Source of the DNA: a bacterium
GTDB lineage: Bacteria; UBP6; UBA1177; JAKLFG01
Direction: 5' to 3'
DNA length: 64,000 nucleotides
Assembly: GCA_022709425.1 (NCBI GenBank)
Contig: JAKLIW010000009.1
Coordinates: 53,746-117,745, forward strand
Part shown: positions 1 through 9,300 of the stretch, piece by piece
Layout of the letters: every line of letters begins with the position of its first letter
Numbering within the stretch: the first letter of the stretch is position 1
Program-made: the position numbers and the translations under genes
The notes under the pieces: model-generated
Database searches by the model: none
Seen by the model: only the letters and a program-made list of their open reading frames with translations
What the model was told of the DNA's origin: nothing

Positions 1-80
1 GGGGAGCGGGAGACGGGAAATAGTAAAATTTGATGTGACCCCGATGGGGATTCTTCTTTATAGACATTAAGGAGCAAGAT

Positions 81-236
81 ATGCCTGTTTTACTTTTCTG
101 GCTAGGCGGGAATTTAATCATCCTTGTTTTACTGTTAGGTCATGCGAGTATGGCCAGATTAAGTTTGATTATGACTATTTGGAACATGCTTTTTTTTATT
201 TATTTCCATTTATCAAGCAAGAAGAATAAAGAATGA
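81..236 (+). CDS. Small hydrophobic membrane peptide, 51 aa
   Basis: A 51-codon frame begins with ATG and has a clear Shine-Dalgarno (AAGGAG, 69-74) six bases upstream. The product starts MPVLLFWLGG, has two hydrophobic stretches (about residues 3-21 and 28-44) and ends with a basic SSKKNKE tail, so it should lie in the inner membrane with a cytoplasmic C-terminus. I do not recognise a family. It sits in an AT-rich accessory block with the next two small genes. The ribosome site is the main support; a chance hydrophobic frame is the alternative. Confidence 0.5.
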   Translation: MPVLLFWLGGNLIILVLLLGHASMARLSLIMTIWNMLFFIYFHLSSKKNKE

Positions 237-382
237 GCACCTCTTTTCCTTTCATAACAACCTTCTCCGTCGCATCCAAGAGTAATCTTGAGGAAACGGC
301 CAATCAGTTGAGGTTTCTTCTTTCCAAGATGAGATGGGGGCTCCACAGGGGGTCATAAAAACACTAAAACAAGGAGGAAAAC

Positions 383-685
383 ATGCCCTTAACGAAAGGA
401 CAAATTATGGCGGACATATCCGAGTACATCCGATGGATTGGTGGGAGTTTTGGCAACTGTTATGTGGGCATTAGCAAGGATGCTGTAGACAGATTGCTAA
501 ATGGACACAATGTTGATCTCAGAGATAATGGGGCGTACAGGCATTATCAGGCGGCTTCCTCGGATGAGGCCCGTTCAATTGAGCGAGCTTTTTTAAAACT
601 TGGTGTGCAGGGTGGAGACGGTGGCGGTGATGATGATAGCGATATGGTGTATGTGTATAAGATAACAACACAAACAAAACAATAA
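383..685 (+). CDS. Conserved small protein with YVGIS..A..RL..H motif
   Basis: Encodes 100 residues from an ATG preceded by AAGGAGG (371-377) at ideal spacing. The centre reads CYVGISKDAVDRLLNGHNV, followed by a helix with AASSDEARSIERAF and a Gly/Asp-rich loop before a final YVYKITT strand. YVG..K...RL..H resembles the first strands of GIY-YIG nuclease folds, where a Tyr, Gly and a following Arg are functional, but the rest of that catalytic set is not obvious. I treat the similarity as suggestive only. It sits alone between the small membrane peptide and a lipoprotein gene; no operon is evident. Confidence 0.65.
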   Translation: MPLTKGQIMADISEYIRWIGGSFGNCYVGISKDAVDRLLNGHNVDLRDNGAYRHYQAASSDEARSIERAFLKLGVQGGDGGGDDDSDMVYVYKITTQTKQ

Positions 686-742
686 GAAGTTCGCTATGTT
701 TGTGTTTTGTAGCGCAGATATTTGAAAAAAGGGGGCGTCATT

Positions 743-1069
743 ATGAAAAAAAATTGTCTCTACATGCTTGCGCTTATATTTGTTCTCGTGACGGTTGTAC
801 CTGCCTGTGCACATTGGGTCATCCCGGCAGGAAAGACTCAGCAAGATTTTTATGCAGACAAAAGATCCTGCGAACAGCAAGCACGAGAAGAGTATCCAGA
901 TGAGATTCGTGAGTCTTCCAACACAAATTGTTATTATTCTTACGGCGTACTAAAGTGCCGAGAAGAAAGCAAAACAACATCTTCTACTAATTCTCAAACG
1001 GTTCTCATTAGAAATTCTGCGGTCCACCGTTGTCTTTTAGACCAAGGTTATGTATGGACTAGAGATTAG
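743..1069 (+). CDS. Small putative lipoprotein, 108 aa
   Basis: The frame is open from a TTG at 722, but ATG 743 is preferred because a G-rich ribosome site (GGGGG, 731-735) precedes it and MKKNCLYMLALIFVLVTVVPAC is then a complete signal peptide ending in a lipobox (VPAC). The mature part is short and hydrophilic with four more cysteines (RSCEQQ, TNCYYS, LKCREE, RCLLDQ) that could form two disulfides in the periplasm. No family recognised. The spacing and the C-terminal LLDQGYVW resemble small envelope proteins of unknown role common in proteobacteria. Confidence 0.6.
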   Translation: MKKNCLYMLALIFVLVTVVPACAHWVIPAGKTQQDFYADKRSCEQQAREEYPDEIRESSNTNCYYSYGVLKCREESKTTSSTNSQTVLIRNSAVHRCLLDQGYVWTRD

Positions 1070-1261
1070 GACCAAGAAGGTCATGCCTAAATCCTCATAG
1101 TTGCTGCCCCTTCCGTGACTTTCTTCCTTTTCCCCGGCACCAGGAATCATCAACTTGCGGAGTTCCCCATGCCCCAACCCGACTATAAACTCCACATGAA
1201 CATCAAATACGCCCCCCTCGAAAAGATCCGCGTCCCCGCCCTCGCCACCGCCTAACCGGAA

Positions 1262-1300
1262 GGCTCCCTGTCGCAGGGAGCTGTCCTGCGGACTGAGGGT
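1262..1300 (+). repeat. Double-hairpin intergenic repeat
   Basis: Within the 301-base gap 1070-1370 lie two adjacent perfect hairpins. The first is CTCCCTG-tcg-CAGGGAG (1264-1280), the second GTCC-tgc-GGAC (1283-1293), followed by TGAGGGTGTG. This architecture (a GGCTCCCT...AGGGAGCTGTC stem followed by a small stem and ACTGAGGG) is the layout of a dispersed repeat seen in many Firmicutes and some other genomes. The rest of the gap holds only a 28-codon frame (1169-1255, MPQPDYKLHM start) that I cannot support as a gene. Confidence 0.5.
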
Positions 1301-1308
1301 GTGATTAT

Positions 1309-1337
1309 TTGCAATTCCTTTTTTCTTTCATTATAGT
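1309..1337 (+). promoter_or_regulatory. Sigma-70 type promoter of comM
   Basis: TTGCAA (1309-1314), 17-base spacer, TATAGT (1332-1337). The predicted start lies about 27 bases before the comM ATG and leaves room for its GGGAGGG ribosome site. Confidence 0.55.
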
Positions 1338-1370
1338 CGCCCCGGTTCATTCTCTGGGAGGGATGATTTC

Positions 1371-2888
1371 ATGCTGTCTATTCTGAAAAGCGGCGCGGTC
1401 GCCGGTATCTCCGGCTTCCTTATCGACGTCGAGGTCGACATCGCGCGCGGCATGCCCGCCTTCACCATCGTCGGACTCCCCGACACCGCCATCAAGGAAT
1501 CGCGCGAACGGGTCCGCACCGCCGTCATCAACAGCGGCCACTCCTTTCCGCAGAGCCGGCTCACGATAAACCTCTCCCCCGCGAGCGTCCCGAAGGAGGG
1601 GGCGGGGTTCGATCTCCCCATCGCGGTGGCGCTCATGGCGCACGTACACTCGCTGCCGGTGGAACCGGTGAGCCGCTATCTCATCATCGGCGAACTGGGA
1701 CTCAACGGCGAGGTGAAGCCGGTGGCGGGGATACTGCCGCTCGCCATCGCGGCGCGCGACCACGGACTCAAGGGGCTCATCGTCCCCGAAAAGAACGCCC
1801 GCGAGGCGGCCGCCATCAGCGCGGTGAAGGTGATCGCGGTCACGCACATCAACCAGATACTGGAGGTCCTGCGCGGCGCCGAACCCTACCTCTTCGTTCC
1901 CGACCGTGCCGCCGAGGTACGGCTGAAACACCCCGATTTCTCCGATGTCAAGGGGCACGAACAGGCGAAGCGCGCCATCGAGGTGGCGGCGGCGGGCGGG
2001 CATAACCTCCTCATGATCGGGTCTCCGGGATCGGGCAAGACGATGCTCGCACGGCGCATTCCGTCGGTCCTGCCGCTTCTGGAAGAGGAGGAACGGGTAG
2101 AGACCACCAAGATATTCAGCGTCGCGGGGCTCATGACGGGCGAAGGGCTGGTGGTCGAGCGGCCGTTCCGCAGTCCGCACCACACGCTGTCGGATGTCGC
2201 GCTCGCCGGGGGCGGAGTGCCGCCGCGGCCGGGGGAGATATCGCTCGCCCACAACGGCATCCTTTTCCTCGACGAGTTCCCCGAATTCAAGAAGAACGCG
2301 CTGGAGGTCCTGCGCCAGCCGCTCGAGGACGGCGAGATCACGATATCGCGCGCCGTCTCCACGGTGAAGTTCCCGTCGAGTTTCATGCTGGTCGCTTCGA
2401 TGAACCCGTGTCCGTGCGGGTATCTTTTCGACCGCAAACACGCCTGCACCTGTTCCCCCATCGCAGTGCAGAAGTACCAGCACAAGATATCGGGACCGCT
2501 CCTCGACCGCATCGACATATCGGTCATCGTCAATTCGGTCCCCTACGACGACCTGCGGAAAAAAGGGGGCGGCGGCGAACCGTCGGAGACGATGCGTTCC
2601 CGGATAGCGAAGGCGCGGGCGGTGCAGGCGCAGCGGTTCCACGGACGCCCCTATCTCACCAACGCCCGGATGGCCCCCGCCGACATCGAGAAGTTCTGCG
2701 CCCTTACCCCGGCGGCCGAGACGCTCCTCAAGGCGGCGATAGAGAAAATGGGCATCTCGACGCGCGGTTACGCGAAACTCCTCAAGGTCAGCCGTACCAT
2801 CGCCGATCTCGCCGGCGCGCCGACCATCGACACGCCGCACATCGCCGAGGCGATCCAGTACTACAACCGCTCGGTATTCAACCAGTAA
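1371..2888 (+). CDS. comM: YifB/ComM family Mg-chelatase-like AAA+ ATPase
   Basis: 505 residues, the usual length for ComM/YifB. The N-terminal part (about 1-170) is the Lon-protease-like S5 fold typical of the family; a Mg-chelatase AAA+ core follows with Walker A GSPGSGKT (about 216-223), Walker B ILFLDEFPE (about 297-305), the Cys-rich MNPCPCGY loop and a C-terminal helical domain ending AEAIQYYNRSVFNQ. ComM is a hexameric helicase that extends branch migration during integration of donor DNA in natural transformation. A GGGAGGG ribosome site (1357-1363) sets the start. Its last 66 bases recur nearly exactly at 5618-5683, showing that the DNA downstream was inserted or duplicated. Confidence 0.95.
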   Translation: MLSILKSGAVAGISGFLIDVEVDIARGMPAFTIVGLPDTAIKESRERVRTAVINSGHSFPQSRLTINLSPASVPKEGAGFDLPIAVALMAHVHSLPVEPVSRYLIIGELGLNGEVKPVAGILPLAIAARDHGLKGLIVPEKNAREAAAISAVKVIAVTHINQILEVLRGAEPYLFVPDRAAEVRLKHPDFSDVKGHEQAKRAIEVAAAGGHNLLMIGSPGSGKTMLARRIPSVLPLLEEEERVETTKIFSVAGLMTGEGLVVERPFRSPHHTLSDVALAGGGVPPRPGEISLAHNGILFLDEFPEFKKNALEVLRQPLEDGEITISRAVSTVKFPSSFMLVASMNPCPCGYLFDRKHACTCSPIAVQKYQHKISGPLLDRIDISVIVNSVPYDDLRKKGGGGEPSETMRSRIAKARAVQAQRFHGRPYLTNARMAPADIEKFCALTPAAETLLKAAIEKMGISTRGYAKLLKVSRTIADLAGAPTIDTPHIAEAIQYYNRSVFNQ

Positions 2889-2889
2889 A

Positions 2890-5544
2890 TCACTTTTCGG
2901 TAAGCGTAAGAAGGTAGATATCGGTATCGCCGAAGGAGCGTTCGCCGATGACGCCGGAGGTGGTGCCGATGAGTAAAAGATCTTCGTTCGGGTCACGGAA
3001 AAACAATCGGGGCGTTGAGGTGTTCAACGAATCAACCATATACAGCTTCACGCAATCTCCCGTCGCCGGACAGAAAAAAACCGTTGCTTCGGGTATGGTT
3101 TCGTCGACGCCGGCAACGAGGGTGCTTTCTCCATCAAAAAGAATGCCGGTCATTTTCTGGAGAGGAATACTTTTTGAGGAAACATTGCCATCCATAGAAC
3201 GCCGGATTAGCGCACTTGTATTATAGCCTCTTGCCGCAGGTCCCGTTTGTACTGTTCCTGCGATTTCTCCGTTCTTAAAAGCGGGTAAAGAAGTTAACAT
3301 TTCTTCACCTTTCTCTAAATAGAAAAGTTCCGATGACCCCAAACCTTCGGCTGACAACTCGGCCGACACGAGGCCGCCTTCCATATACATCGGGTTAAGA
3401 AACATGGGGTCGTCAAGAGGCGCTTCGTGGTCGGCCTCCTCGAAAAAGAATCTAACCTTGCCGTCATCCTCTGTGCGGAGGAGATGGGGTTGCCCGTCCA
3501 ACAGACCAACTCTTTTTTCTGTCCATCGCAGGTCACCTTGGAAAGAAAAGTAGGACAGGAAGTATTCATCGCATGGAAAATAGTAATGGAAACAATTATT
3601 TGGATAGGAGCTTTGACACGCGCGGGCAGAGAAACAACAGTTTTCCGGTTCTGTCATAGATCCCATTTGTACACCAAAAAACCATGGAGTGAAGAGATAT
3701 TCGGTGTGCCCGGTTACAAAAAGATTCCCATCAACATCGGTTTCTGCGTCATACGGCCCTCCTCCAATACCCGAAAATTCCCGTATCCAATTGACCTGAT
3801 AATTCGCACTAAGTTTCAAAATGAAAAGACGGTCGTCGCTCTTTTCAGGGAGTTGTTCTAAAAAACTACCACGGGTCATTCCGGTCAGATAAATCGAACC
3901 GTCCGAGGCGCGGGCGACGGAGTGCGCCGCATCGTAATAATCGGTGCCGAATCGAAAAAAACGATCGGACTGTCCCGGCGAGTGTACTATCAATACGGTG
4001 TCTCCATTGACGTCAGGAGTTCCTCCGCCAAGGTCTCCGGTGGTGGTACCCCATAGCAGCAGAGTGTTGTCGGGAAGCAGAACCGCATCGGCGACCCGAT
4101 CTTGAGCCCCCGGTTCGACCAGATAATCGGTCACGGAAAACACACCTTCTAAAGAAAAAGTTCCCACCACAGCATCAAGCGGAGATCCTTGATTAAAAAA
4201 GAAGGCATATCCATTATCTTCTAGCGCAAGGTCTTCTTCGGCACTTATACGAAAAGCACCGGTATCGATATTTCCCGCAAAGAAGATGGCGTTGTTATTA
4301 TCCAAAGCAAGGGCATTCACCGTTAATAGCTCTCCGCAGTCATTGTTGATCAGCAATTCTCCTTCGGAAGAATATCGTCGGAAAAAAGAATGCCCATTTT
4401 CCGATACAGTAAGCGCCAAGTCTCCGTTAGGAAGAATAATGAGGTCTGAAACTCCAGATGACCAGAAGTCCAGGAGAAACATCTCCGGAGTTCCCTCTTC
4501 CCATCGAAAGAGCTTGATTCTGGTAAAGCTAAGTTGTTCTATGGTTACGATATAATATGTATGTTCTGCTGCCGGTTCAATATCGATGATCTCGGCTGTC
4601 AAGATATCGAGCGGAACCATGTCTAAAAGAGTTCCTTGGTCGTCAAATCGAGATAAATAACGAAGAGCTCCTACGCGAGACGATACCCAAAAAGAAGTGC
4701 CGTCCGTTCCTCCGGTGATCACTCCCGCCCTATCGTCATCTTTGGAACCCCATCTGTGAGCCCACAAAATCTCGAGATTTGAAGAAATTCGCGCGATGAA
4801 GGCATCATCCTTTCCGTAATTTTCGCCGAACACAGTTGCCATTTCGTTTGGAATCCAATCGCCCGACGTTGATCCACTGACAATCAGTTCGCCAGAGGGC
4901 AGGGAAAAGACCTCTGTAATGTCGGTTGGTGCATCGAGTATCGTGAGAACAATCGTTTTCCCGATCGTCCCGTCAGTTCCGAATGATGCAAGACACATAA
5001 GTGTTCCGCGAGCTAGGAAGACTATTTGGTCCTCACCGGAAAATGCAAGAGTTGAAGCTTGAGAACACCCATCGATGCCCCATTGTCGGACCCAGCGTAA
5101 AGAACCGTCCGGAGCATAAGAGGCGAGGAAAAGCGGTGCATTCTTGCCAAGATATTCCGGCGACAGATAGCCATCAGTTTCCCCGGCAACATATCGGTTT
5201 CCTTCGGTGTCAAAAATGATAGAAACGGCATTTTCTTTAATGGCATTGTATCCCACAAGAGAACCCCACTGGGCCGATGAAACAACGTTAATCATAATGT
5301 CGTCATCAGAAAGGTCTATAGATTCATCGTCTGACAAAAGGTCGTCAGTTTCAAGGCTGCTCCCTTCGTCGAGGATGCCGTCGTCGTTGGACAGAGCATC
5401 GTTCTGAGTATCGTCGGCTATTTGAGTATCCGTAAGAGGTTGGTCGGTATCTTTGTTCTTGTTTGGCTGCCCGTTCTCGCACGACAGGCAGAAAAGAGCG
5501 GCCGAAAGAACGATGAGCCATCGTACATTGAACGGAACCGTCAT
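2890..5544 (-). CDS. Large lipoprotein with SBBP-type beta-propeller repeats
   Basis: 884 residues. Signal peptide ends in a lipobox (ALFCLSC), followed by an Asp/Ser/Thr-rich linker up to about residue 85 (DTDQPLTDTQIADD and similar). The body contains repeated strands of the form IIFDTEGNRYVAGET and ASDGSIYLTGMT, as in SBBP/NHL-like propellers, and one Cys-rich loop (NCCFSARACQSSYPNNC). It should be surface-exposed and lipid-anchored; the ligand is unknown. GGGGAGAAAC precedes the ATG. The gene is AT-richer than its neighbours and sits exactly between comM and a duplicate of the comM 3' end, so horizontal acquisition is likely. It faces comM, with the two stop codons only a base apart. Confidence 0.85.
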   Translation of the reverse strand: MTVPFNVRWLIVLSAALFCLSCENGQPNKNKDTDQPLTDTQIADDTQNDALSNDDGILDEGSSLETDDLLSDDESIDLSDDDIMINVVSSAQWGSLVGYNAIKENAVSIIFDTEGNRYVAGETDGYLSPEYLGKNAPLFLASYAPDGSLRWVRQWGIDGCSQASTLAFSGEDQIVFLARGTLMCLASFGTDGTIGKTIVLTILDAPTDITEVFSLPSGELIVSGSTSGDWIPNEMATVFGENYGKDDAFIARISSNLEILWAHRWGSKDDDRAGVITGGTDGTSFWVSSRVGALRYLSRFDDQGTLLDMVPLDILTAEIIDIEPAAEHTYYIVTIEQLSFTRIKLFRWEEGTPEMFLLDFWSSGVSDLIILPNGDLALTVSENGHSFFRRYSSEGELLINNDCGELLTVNALALDNNNAIFFAGNIDTGAFRISAEEDLALEDNGYAFFFNQGSPLDAVVGTFSLEGVFSVTDYLVEPGAQDRVADAVLLPDNTLLLWGTTTGDLGGGTPDVNGDTVLIVHSPGQSDRFFRFGTDYYDAAHSVARASDGSIYLTGMTRGSFLEQLPEKSDDRLFILKLSANYQVNWIREFSGIGGGPYDAETDVDGNLFVTGHTEYLFTPWFFGVQMGSMTEPENCCFSARACQSSYPNNCFHYYFPCDEYFLSYFSFQGDLRWTEKRVGLLDGQPHLLRTEDDGKVRFFFEEADHEAPLDDPMFLNPMYMEGGLVSAELSAEGLGSSELFYLEKGEEMLTSLPAFKNGEIAGTVQTGPAARGYNTSALIRRSMDGNVSSKSIPLQKMTGILFDGESTLVAGVDETIPEATVFFCPATGDCVKLYMVDSLNTSTPRLFFRDPNEDLLLIGTTSGVIGERSFGDTDIYLLTLTEK

Positions 5545-5568
5545 GTTTCTCCCCTATGAGCCTGCCCA

Positions 5569-5596
5569 ATAATAACAGTAATGCTTTAAAAGTAAA
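5569..5596 (-). promoter_or_regulatory. Promoter of the SBBP lipoprotein gene
   Basis: On the minus strand TTTACT (5596-5591), 16-base spacer, TATTAT (5574-5569), about 25 bases upstream of the ATG at 5544. The stretch is AT-rich in a GC-rich region. Confidence 0.4.
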
Positions 5597-5617
5597 GAGG
5601 AAGATCGCGACGTGGCC

Positions 5618-5683
5618 ACCATCGACACGCCGCACATCGCCGAGGCGATCCAGTACTACAATCGGTCGGTATTCAACCAGTAG
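5618..5683 (+). pseudogene. Remnant of comM 3' end (66 bp, 22 codons)
   Basis: This segment matches comM 2823-2888 in 63 of 66 positions. The differences are two synonymous third-base changes (AAC to AAT, CGC to CGG) and TAA to TAG, so the copy was once a functional gene end. The bases just upstream (codons D-V-A) still resemble the comM family but have diverged. It marks the original 3' end of comM before the lipoprotein gene arrived, or the left-over of a gene-end replacement. Confidence 0.85.
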
Positions 5684-5714
5684 ATAACGGGCTGTTTTCC
5701 TTTCGGATAAAAAT

Positions 5715-5742
5715 TTGCCTTTTTATGGGGGTGGCGTAGTAT
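5715..5742 (+). promoter_or_regulatory. Promoter of the coiled-coil protein gene
   Basis: TTGCCT (5715-5720), 16-base spacer, TAGTAT (5737-5742). The same TTGCCTTTT start with a 16-base spacer is seen upstream of coaX at 31687-31714. Confidence 0.45.
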
Positions 5743-5792
5743 CGGCCCCGTTAAGGTTCCGTGTCATATTAACCGAAGGAAGGGAGGTACCT

Positions 5793-6305
5793 ATGAAAAA
5801 GCTCATCGTTCTCATGACCGTCGCGTTCGTTTTCGCGCTCGTTTCGGCGCAGACCGCCCCGGCCGCCAAGGCGCCCGCCGCCGCTCCGGCTGCCGCTCCG
5901 GCTGCTGAAGCCGCCGTGAAACCGGCCGACCTCAAGAAACAGCATAAGGATCAGATGACCGAACTCACCAAGGCGCACAAGACCGCCAAGGATGAACTCG
6001 ACAAGAAACAGAAGGAAGAAAAGACGGCGCTCGACGCCGAGTGCAAGACCAAGAAAGAGGAGATGAAAAAGGCGCAGGACGAGGCGTGCAAAGCCGAGAC
6101 CGACAAAGCGAAGAAGGCGGAACTCAAGAAGGGGCAGAAGGCCGAGAAGGATGCGGCCGAGAAAGAGATGAAGACCAAGAAGGACGAACTCAAGAAGAAG
6201 CACGCCGACGAGAAAAAGGCACTCAAGGATGCGCAGGAAGCCGAGAAGAAGGCGCTGAAAGAGAAACAGAAAGCGGAACTCGACGCCCTCAAGGCGGCGA
6301 AATAG
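5793..6305 (+). CDS. Exported Ala/Lys-rich coiled-coil protein, 170 aa
   Basis: The start at 5793 is set by GGGAGG (5782-5787) and gives a signal peptide MKKLIVLMTVAFVFALVSAQ. A Pro/Ala linker (AAKAPAAAPAAAPAAEAA) follows, and then about 120 residues composed almost only of K, E, A, D and L with regular heptads (DELKKKHADEKKALKDAQEA). This should form one long charged helix in the periplasm. Low complexity prevents family assignment; Lys/Glu-rich helical proteins of this sort can be spacers or cell-wall or DNA binding. It converges on the 1060-residue gene, whose stop lies two bases after this one. Confidence 0.75.
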   Translation: MKKLIVLMTVAFVFALVSAQTAPAAKAPAAAPAAAPAAEAAVKPADLKKQHKDQMTELTKAHKTAKDELDKKQKEEKTALDAECKTKKEEMKKAQDEACKAETDKAKKAELKKGQKAEKDAAEKEMKTKKDELKKKHADEKKALKDAQEAEKKALKEKQKAELDALKAAK

Positions 6306-6306
6306 T

Positions 6307-9300
6307 TCACTGCCCGCGCGGGCTGTCCCAGAACAACATCTTGAATATATCGGTCCGTCCGGTCAAGTCGGCCCCTTTGCGCCCCGCGACATGGGAGACC
6401 TTTACTTTCTGCGGTCCCTTGTAATCTTTCATCTTGTCGCGCGCCTTCTTGAGCGCCTCCTGCAACTGCCGCTTCTGCTTCGCTTCGGGACTTGATTCGT
6501 CACCCATCCCCCAGCCGCCGCTGTCGATGAGCATATCGATGACCGGCGCGGGGAGGACCGCGACGGCATCCTCCAGTTTCAGCCCTTCGCCGGTCTGTTT
6601 TTCTCCCGTGTCGAACAGGGCGAGCAGGGCAAGATCGTAGCAGGCGGCCGTCCGCCCCTTTTCGCAGAGGGCGTCGAGTTGTGTGACCGCCGCGAGCGGA
6701 TCGCCGTTCAGCCAGACCGTCAAGGCCTGCGCGATGGGGGTCGCCTGCAGTTCGCTTGCCGCTATCGGTTTTTTCTCGCCGCCCGCCATCCGTTCGTGGA
6801 GCGTCACCGCCGCCGCCGGGACCGCGCCCGCCCCTTTCCGGAGCGTTGCGATGATGCCTGACGCGGCCGGTTTTTGCGCCGACAGTCCCGCCTTCCCGCC
6901 GCGGCCGAGTCCCGCCGCCGGGTATTTCTTCCATGCGTCGCGGACGCGGAACATCGCCGCCTGCGCGCCGCCTTTCTTCACCGCCTCGGCCCCCTTCATC
7001 CATGCTTCGGCGAAGGAGGCGCCGATGGCGGTCGCCTCGATCGGGGCGTAGAGGGCGCCGTCTATCTCGATAAAGAGTTCCTTGGGTAGCCCGAGGAGCA
7101 GGTGGCCTCCCGCGAGCAACTGAGTCTCGGCGGCGACCAGCACATGACCCGGCACGGTGATGACCGCCGCCGGGATGCCGATAGATTCGAGCAGCGACGC
7201 AAAGAGCACCGTCAGGTCGTCGCAGTCGCCCGCCGCGCGCGCCAGTGTCTGGGCCGGGTACTGCACCGTGTCGAGGTCGGCATTGGCGCCCGGATCGACC
7301 GGATCGGAAACGTAGGAGAGCGGCTTGTGCCAGAGCGCCCCGAAGAGTATCGCCGCCTTGCCGAGCCGGTCGGTGAGCAGTTCGGCGGGCGGTTTCGCGC
7401 CCGCGATGGCGGCGGTCGCGAGGTTGCGGACCGCACCGTCCTGCGGGTCGATGAAGGCGGCCAGCGTCCGCGCGTCGTTCCAGTCGATGGTGTTCTCTTC
7501 CAGCAGCAGGAGCGGCGCGTAGGCGTCGGTCCGTTGACGGGTCTCGCCTACGGCATAGGCGACCGCCGCCTGTATCTGGGTGTAGCGTTTGCCGGAACTG
7601 GCGGGAAGCATGTTGAGCCCGACCGTTATCTTGCGCGCCTCGCCCGGCTTGAGGTCGGCCACCTCCTGCGTCCCCGAAACGGCGCCGTCGATGCTGAACT
7701 CTATCTTCGCCGACAGTTTCGCCGCCGAACGGTTGGTGAGGGTGAGTGCGCCGACGCCGTTGTTGCGGTAATAGGCCATGAGGGCGGGCGACACGGCGGA
7801 GACGGCGAACTGTTCGACCGTCACCGGTTCGCTGCGCTGGTAACTCTTGGCCGCTGCCGCATCGGTAAAGTATTTGGCCGCCTGCGGCGAGTCGAGTTTG
7901 CCCGAGAACTGCGCCGCGAGTTCGCCGATGGCGGTGCGCGTCGCGGTGATGAGGGTGTCGCCTTTTCCGGCGGTCGACAGGAGTTTATCGCCTCCGGCGG
8001 TCGCCACGACCTCGGCGGCGACCTGCCATGCGCCGTTCGCTGCGGTCATATCGAGGAAGAGCGCCCAGTTCGCTCCTCCCTTCTTGGCCGCGGCGATCCG
8101 TTTACCCCGGTCGGGAGAACCTTTGAAAACCCCGGTGGGGGAGAGGTATTCGACATTGCGCAAAAGCGAGGCGACCACCCCGGCTACCGCGTCGTCGGGC
8201 ATCGTGCCGCCCGATACGGTGTAGAGCACCGCGACGCGCGGCGCGAAGGTCTTGGCGGCGTCGTAGCGCAGATGGACCGTGTTCGCCGTCTCGTGCACAA
8301 CCGTCACCGGTAGGGAACCCTCGGTGAAAAGCGCTTTTTTGAGGGCGCCGGGAGCGCCGCCGGTGAGGCGGTATTTCACATATTCGGTGTTGAACACCAC
8401 GAGCGCCACATTCCCGCCGCCGGAGCGTTTCTTTATGTCCTCCAGCAGTTTTTCGGCCGCTCCCCGGTCGCGCAGACGGGTCACCATGAGGTCGAGCCCC
8501 GCGCCGCCGGCGCTCCATTTGCCGCGTGCGGCGGCGAAGAGTTTCTCGGCCGCTGGCCCCGCCTTCTTTTCGATGAGCGTCTGTATCGCCTGCGCCCCGG
8601 TGAGCCCGAAGCCGGGCATGCTCTCCATGTTCGAGAAGGCGACCTCGCCGTTCTCGATGCGGATCATCTTGGCGGTCAGCGCGCACGAGAAGGATTTGAG
8701 TTTCGAGGTGCCGATCTGTCCGGCGGCGGTGTTGCACGACAGCCGCACCGACAGCGCTGCGTCGGCCTCGAGCACCGACAGCTCCTTGGGGATGCGGCCC
8801 GCTTCGAGTTCCTCGGCCACCATCACCCGCTTGGCGCGGAGCGCCGCGCCGGGGTCGACGATGGTATAGTTGAGGTTCTGCATTTTGGGGATGACGAGCG
8901 CTTCGAGCAGCGCCGCGTCCTCATCCTTTCCTTCCAGTTTTATCGAAGGGACCACCACGGTCCGTATCTCGGCCCCCGTATCTGCCGCCGGCGCAGCGGA
9001 GCCGCCGCCGCCGATCTTGGCGCCGGTCTCGATGATCACGGCGACCGCCGCGGCAAGCGCGGTCTGAAGCCCCTCTTCGCTGCCGTCGTAGTCGCTCTTG
9101 GCCCCCTTGAGCGTCGCCTCGGTGGCGAGATCGACCAGTTCGAGCGTCACGGTGAACTTCGACCCGAACTTGGTGACGGTCGCGGTCAGCACCGTGTCGG
9201 CGGCGACCGCCTTGCCCAGCTGTATCCGCTGCGCCTTGTCGTACTGTTCCTTCCAGCTTTTCTTCTTCTCCTCCTTGATGCGCGCCTGCCGCTGGGCATC

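Noticed and set aside
39..60. CCCC-gat-GGGG followed by TTCTTCTTT as a terminator
   Set aside because: Stem of only four pairs; too weak to support.
1169..1255. 28-codon frame MPQPDYKLHM...
   Set aside because: Short, weak ribosome site, no family; may be a remnant but unsupported.
1347..2996. 549-codon minus-strand frame opposite comM
   Set aside because: Arg-rich composition of an antisense GC-rich shadow; comM on the plus strand has clear motifs.
6312..6323. GCCCGCGCGGGC palindrome between convergent genes as a terminator
   Set aside because: No loop, no T tract, and it lies in the coding end of the minus-strand gene.
7102..8313. 403-codon plus frame opposite the transglutaminase-like gene
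   Set aside because: Shadow of a GC-rich gene with high Arg content and no ribosome site.
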